Source: an uncultured Planctomycetaceae bacterium (GTDB lineage Bacteria > Planctomycetota > Planctomycetia > Pirellulales > UBA1268). From it: 43,757 bases of DNA. Shown piece after piece: positions 43,495 through 43,757 of the stretch. The position numbers were made by a program, and so were the translations under genes. Location of the stretch: the NCBI GenBank assembly GCA_903885565.1, contig CAISJI010000261.1, forward strand, positions 1 to 43,757, written 5' to 3'. The number at the start of each line of letters is the position of its first letter. The first letter of the stretch is position 1. The notes beneath the pieces are model-generated. The model did no database searches and had not been told where the DNA came from. It was given only the letters and a program-made list of their open reading frames with translations.

Positions 43495-43552
43495 CGGCTC
43501 TCGGGCGGGCCATGGAGGGCGGAACATCGCAAAGCCGAATTATAGACTCAAG

Positions 43553-43637
43553 AAAAAGGTGCCAGCCACGAAAATGAGGGAAGATAGATAAAGGCCGGCT
43601 GCCCAGACTGCCCAAATTTGTTGGCTGGCGCCTTTTT
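43553..43637. repeat. 16-bp inverted repeat, related to the 37784 element
   Basis: AAAAAGGTGCCAGCCA (43553-43568) and TGGCTGGCGCCTTTTT (43622-43637), 15 of 16 positions paired, 53-nt interior. Arms share GTGCCAGCCA/TGGCTGG with the 37784-37907 element. It lies between the PSD gene start and the DUF1559 stop; the A-run and T-run ends would make a bidirectional terminator-like hairpin. Confidence 0.65.
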
Positions 43638-43649
43638 TTAGGTGTGGGC

Positions 43650-43757
43650 TCAGAAATCGCCGATCACCTTCCCATCGTCGCGATCGGCCAGCCGCTTGAG
43701 CGTGGTCAGATCGAGTGAGTCGGAGAGCGACCGAACCGAACCGTCCCCCAACAGGGC
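43650..43757 (-). CDS. DUF1559 prepilin-like protein, C-terminus only
   Basis: The last 35 residues and stop of a gene that enters from the right edge. The visible part, [19 protein letters not shown] then [15 protein letters not shown], matches the end of DUF1559 proteins, where a DGSVRF-type motif is followed by a small helix and GDF. Whole members are type II secretion pseudopilin-like proteins with an N-terminal methylation helix, abundant in planctomycetes. Confidence 0.85.
   Translation of the reverse strand, partial: ALLGDGSVRSLSDSLDLTTLKRLADRDDGKVIGDF

Overview
The window is GC-rich DNA from a planctomycete, most likely of the Pirellulales type. The diagnostic families are two DUF1501/PSD-type (DUF1549-DUF1553, CxxCH) gene pairs, a DUF1559 prepilin-like tail, a YTV-repeat envelope protein, DUF1080 and ThuA secreted proteins, and many small exported proteins with no relatives I recognise. 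Everything here is read from sequence; no database search was run.

Layout. 1-5442 (+): 3' end of clpC, a coupled DUF1080 gene, then an mlaE-mlaF-mlaD lipid transport operon. 5449-8604 (-): a cyanophycin synthetase whose reading frame continues into a SET methyltransferase domain. 8605-10016 holds no convincing gene. 10017-10797 (+): a TacA/TacT-type toxin-antitoxin pair with a promoter/operator palindrome. 10972-13884 (+): an ABC exporter and a DUF1854 protein, a pair I recall as associated with cyanophycin genes. 14076-19424 (+): YTV protein, isocitrate dehydrogenase, ThuA protein, and a MerR-HTH/TPR protein. 19785-20601 (-): two small exported proteins. 20955-24374 (+): an orphan topoisomerase VI subunit B with an internally duplicated H2TH-like segment, and an alpha/beta hydrolase. 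24500-25329 (+): a HigB/HigA-type pair with a clear sigma70 promoter inside a palindrome. 25512-30215 (-): the first DUF1501/PSD pair. 30423-31112 (-): an exported coiled-coil protein. 31222-34351 (+): three overlapping genes, two RNA methyltransferases and an unknown helical protein. 34344-36528 (-): a Cys-rich exported protein and glycogen synthase. 36682-38253 (+): three small unknown genes. 38304-39025 (-): an MNT/HEPN pair. 39178-43494 (-): WD40, DUF1501 and PSD genes. 43650-43757 (-): C-terminus of a DUF1559 protein.

The strongest candidates for something undescribed are the CphA-SET fusion close to the ABC/DUF1854 pair (a possible modified-polymer storage or export locus), the topoisomerase VI B subunit with two H2TH-like units and no A subunit beside it, and several intergenic repeat families. 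The repeats are an 86-bp dispersed element with an optional 16-nt hairpin, a second family with a CCGCCGC hairpin, and inverted-repeat elements with GTGCCAGCCAC-type arms.
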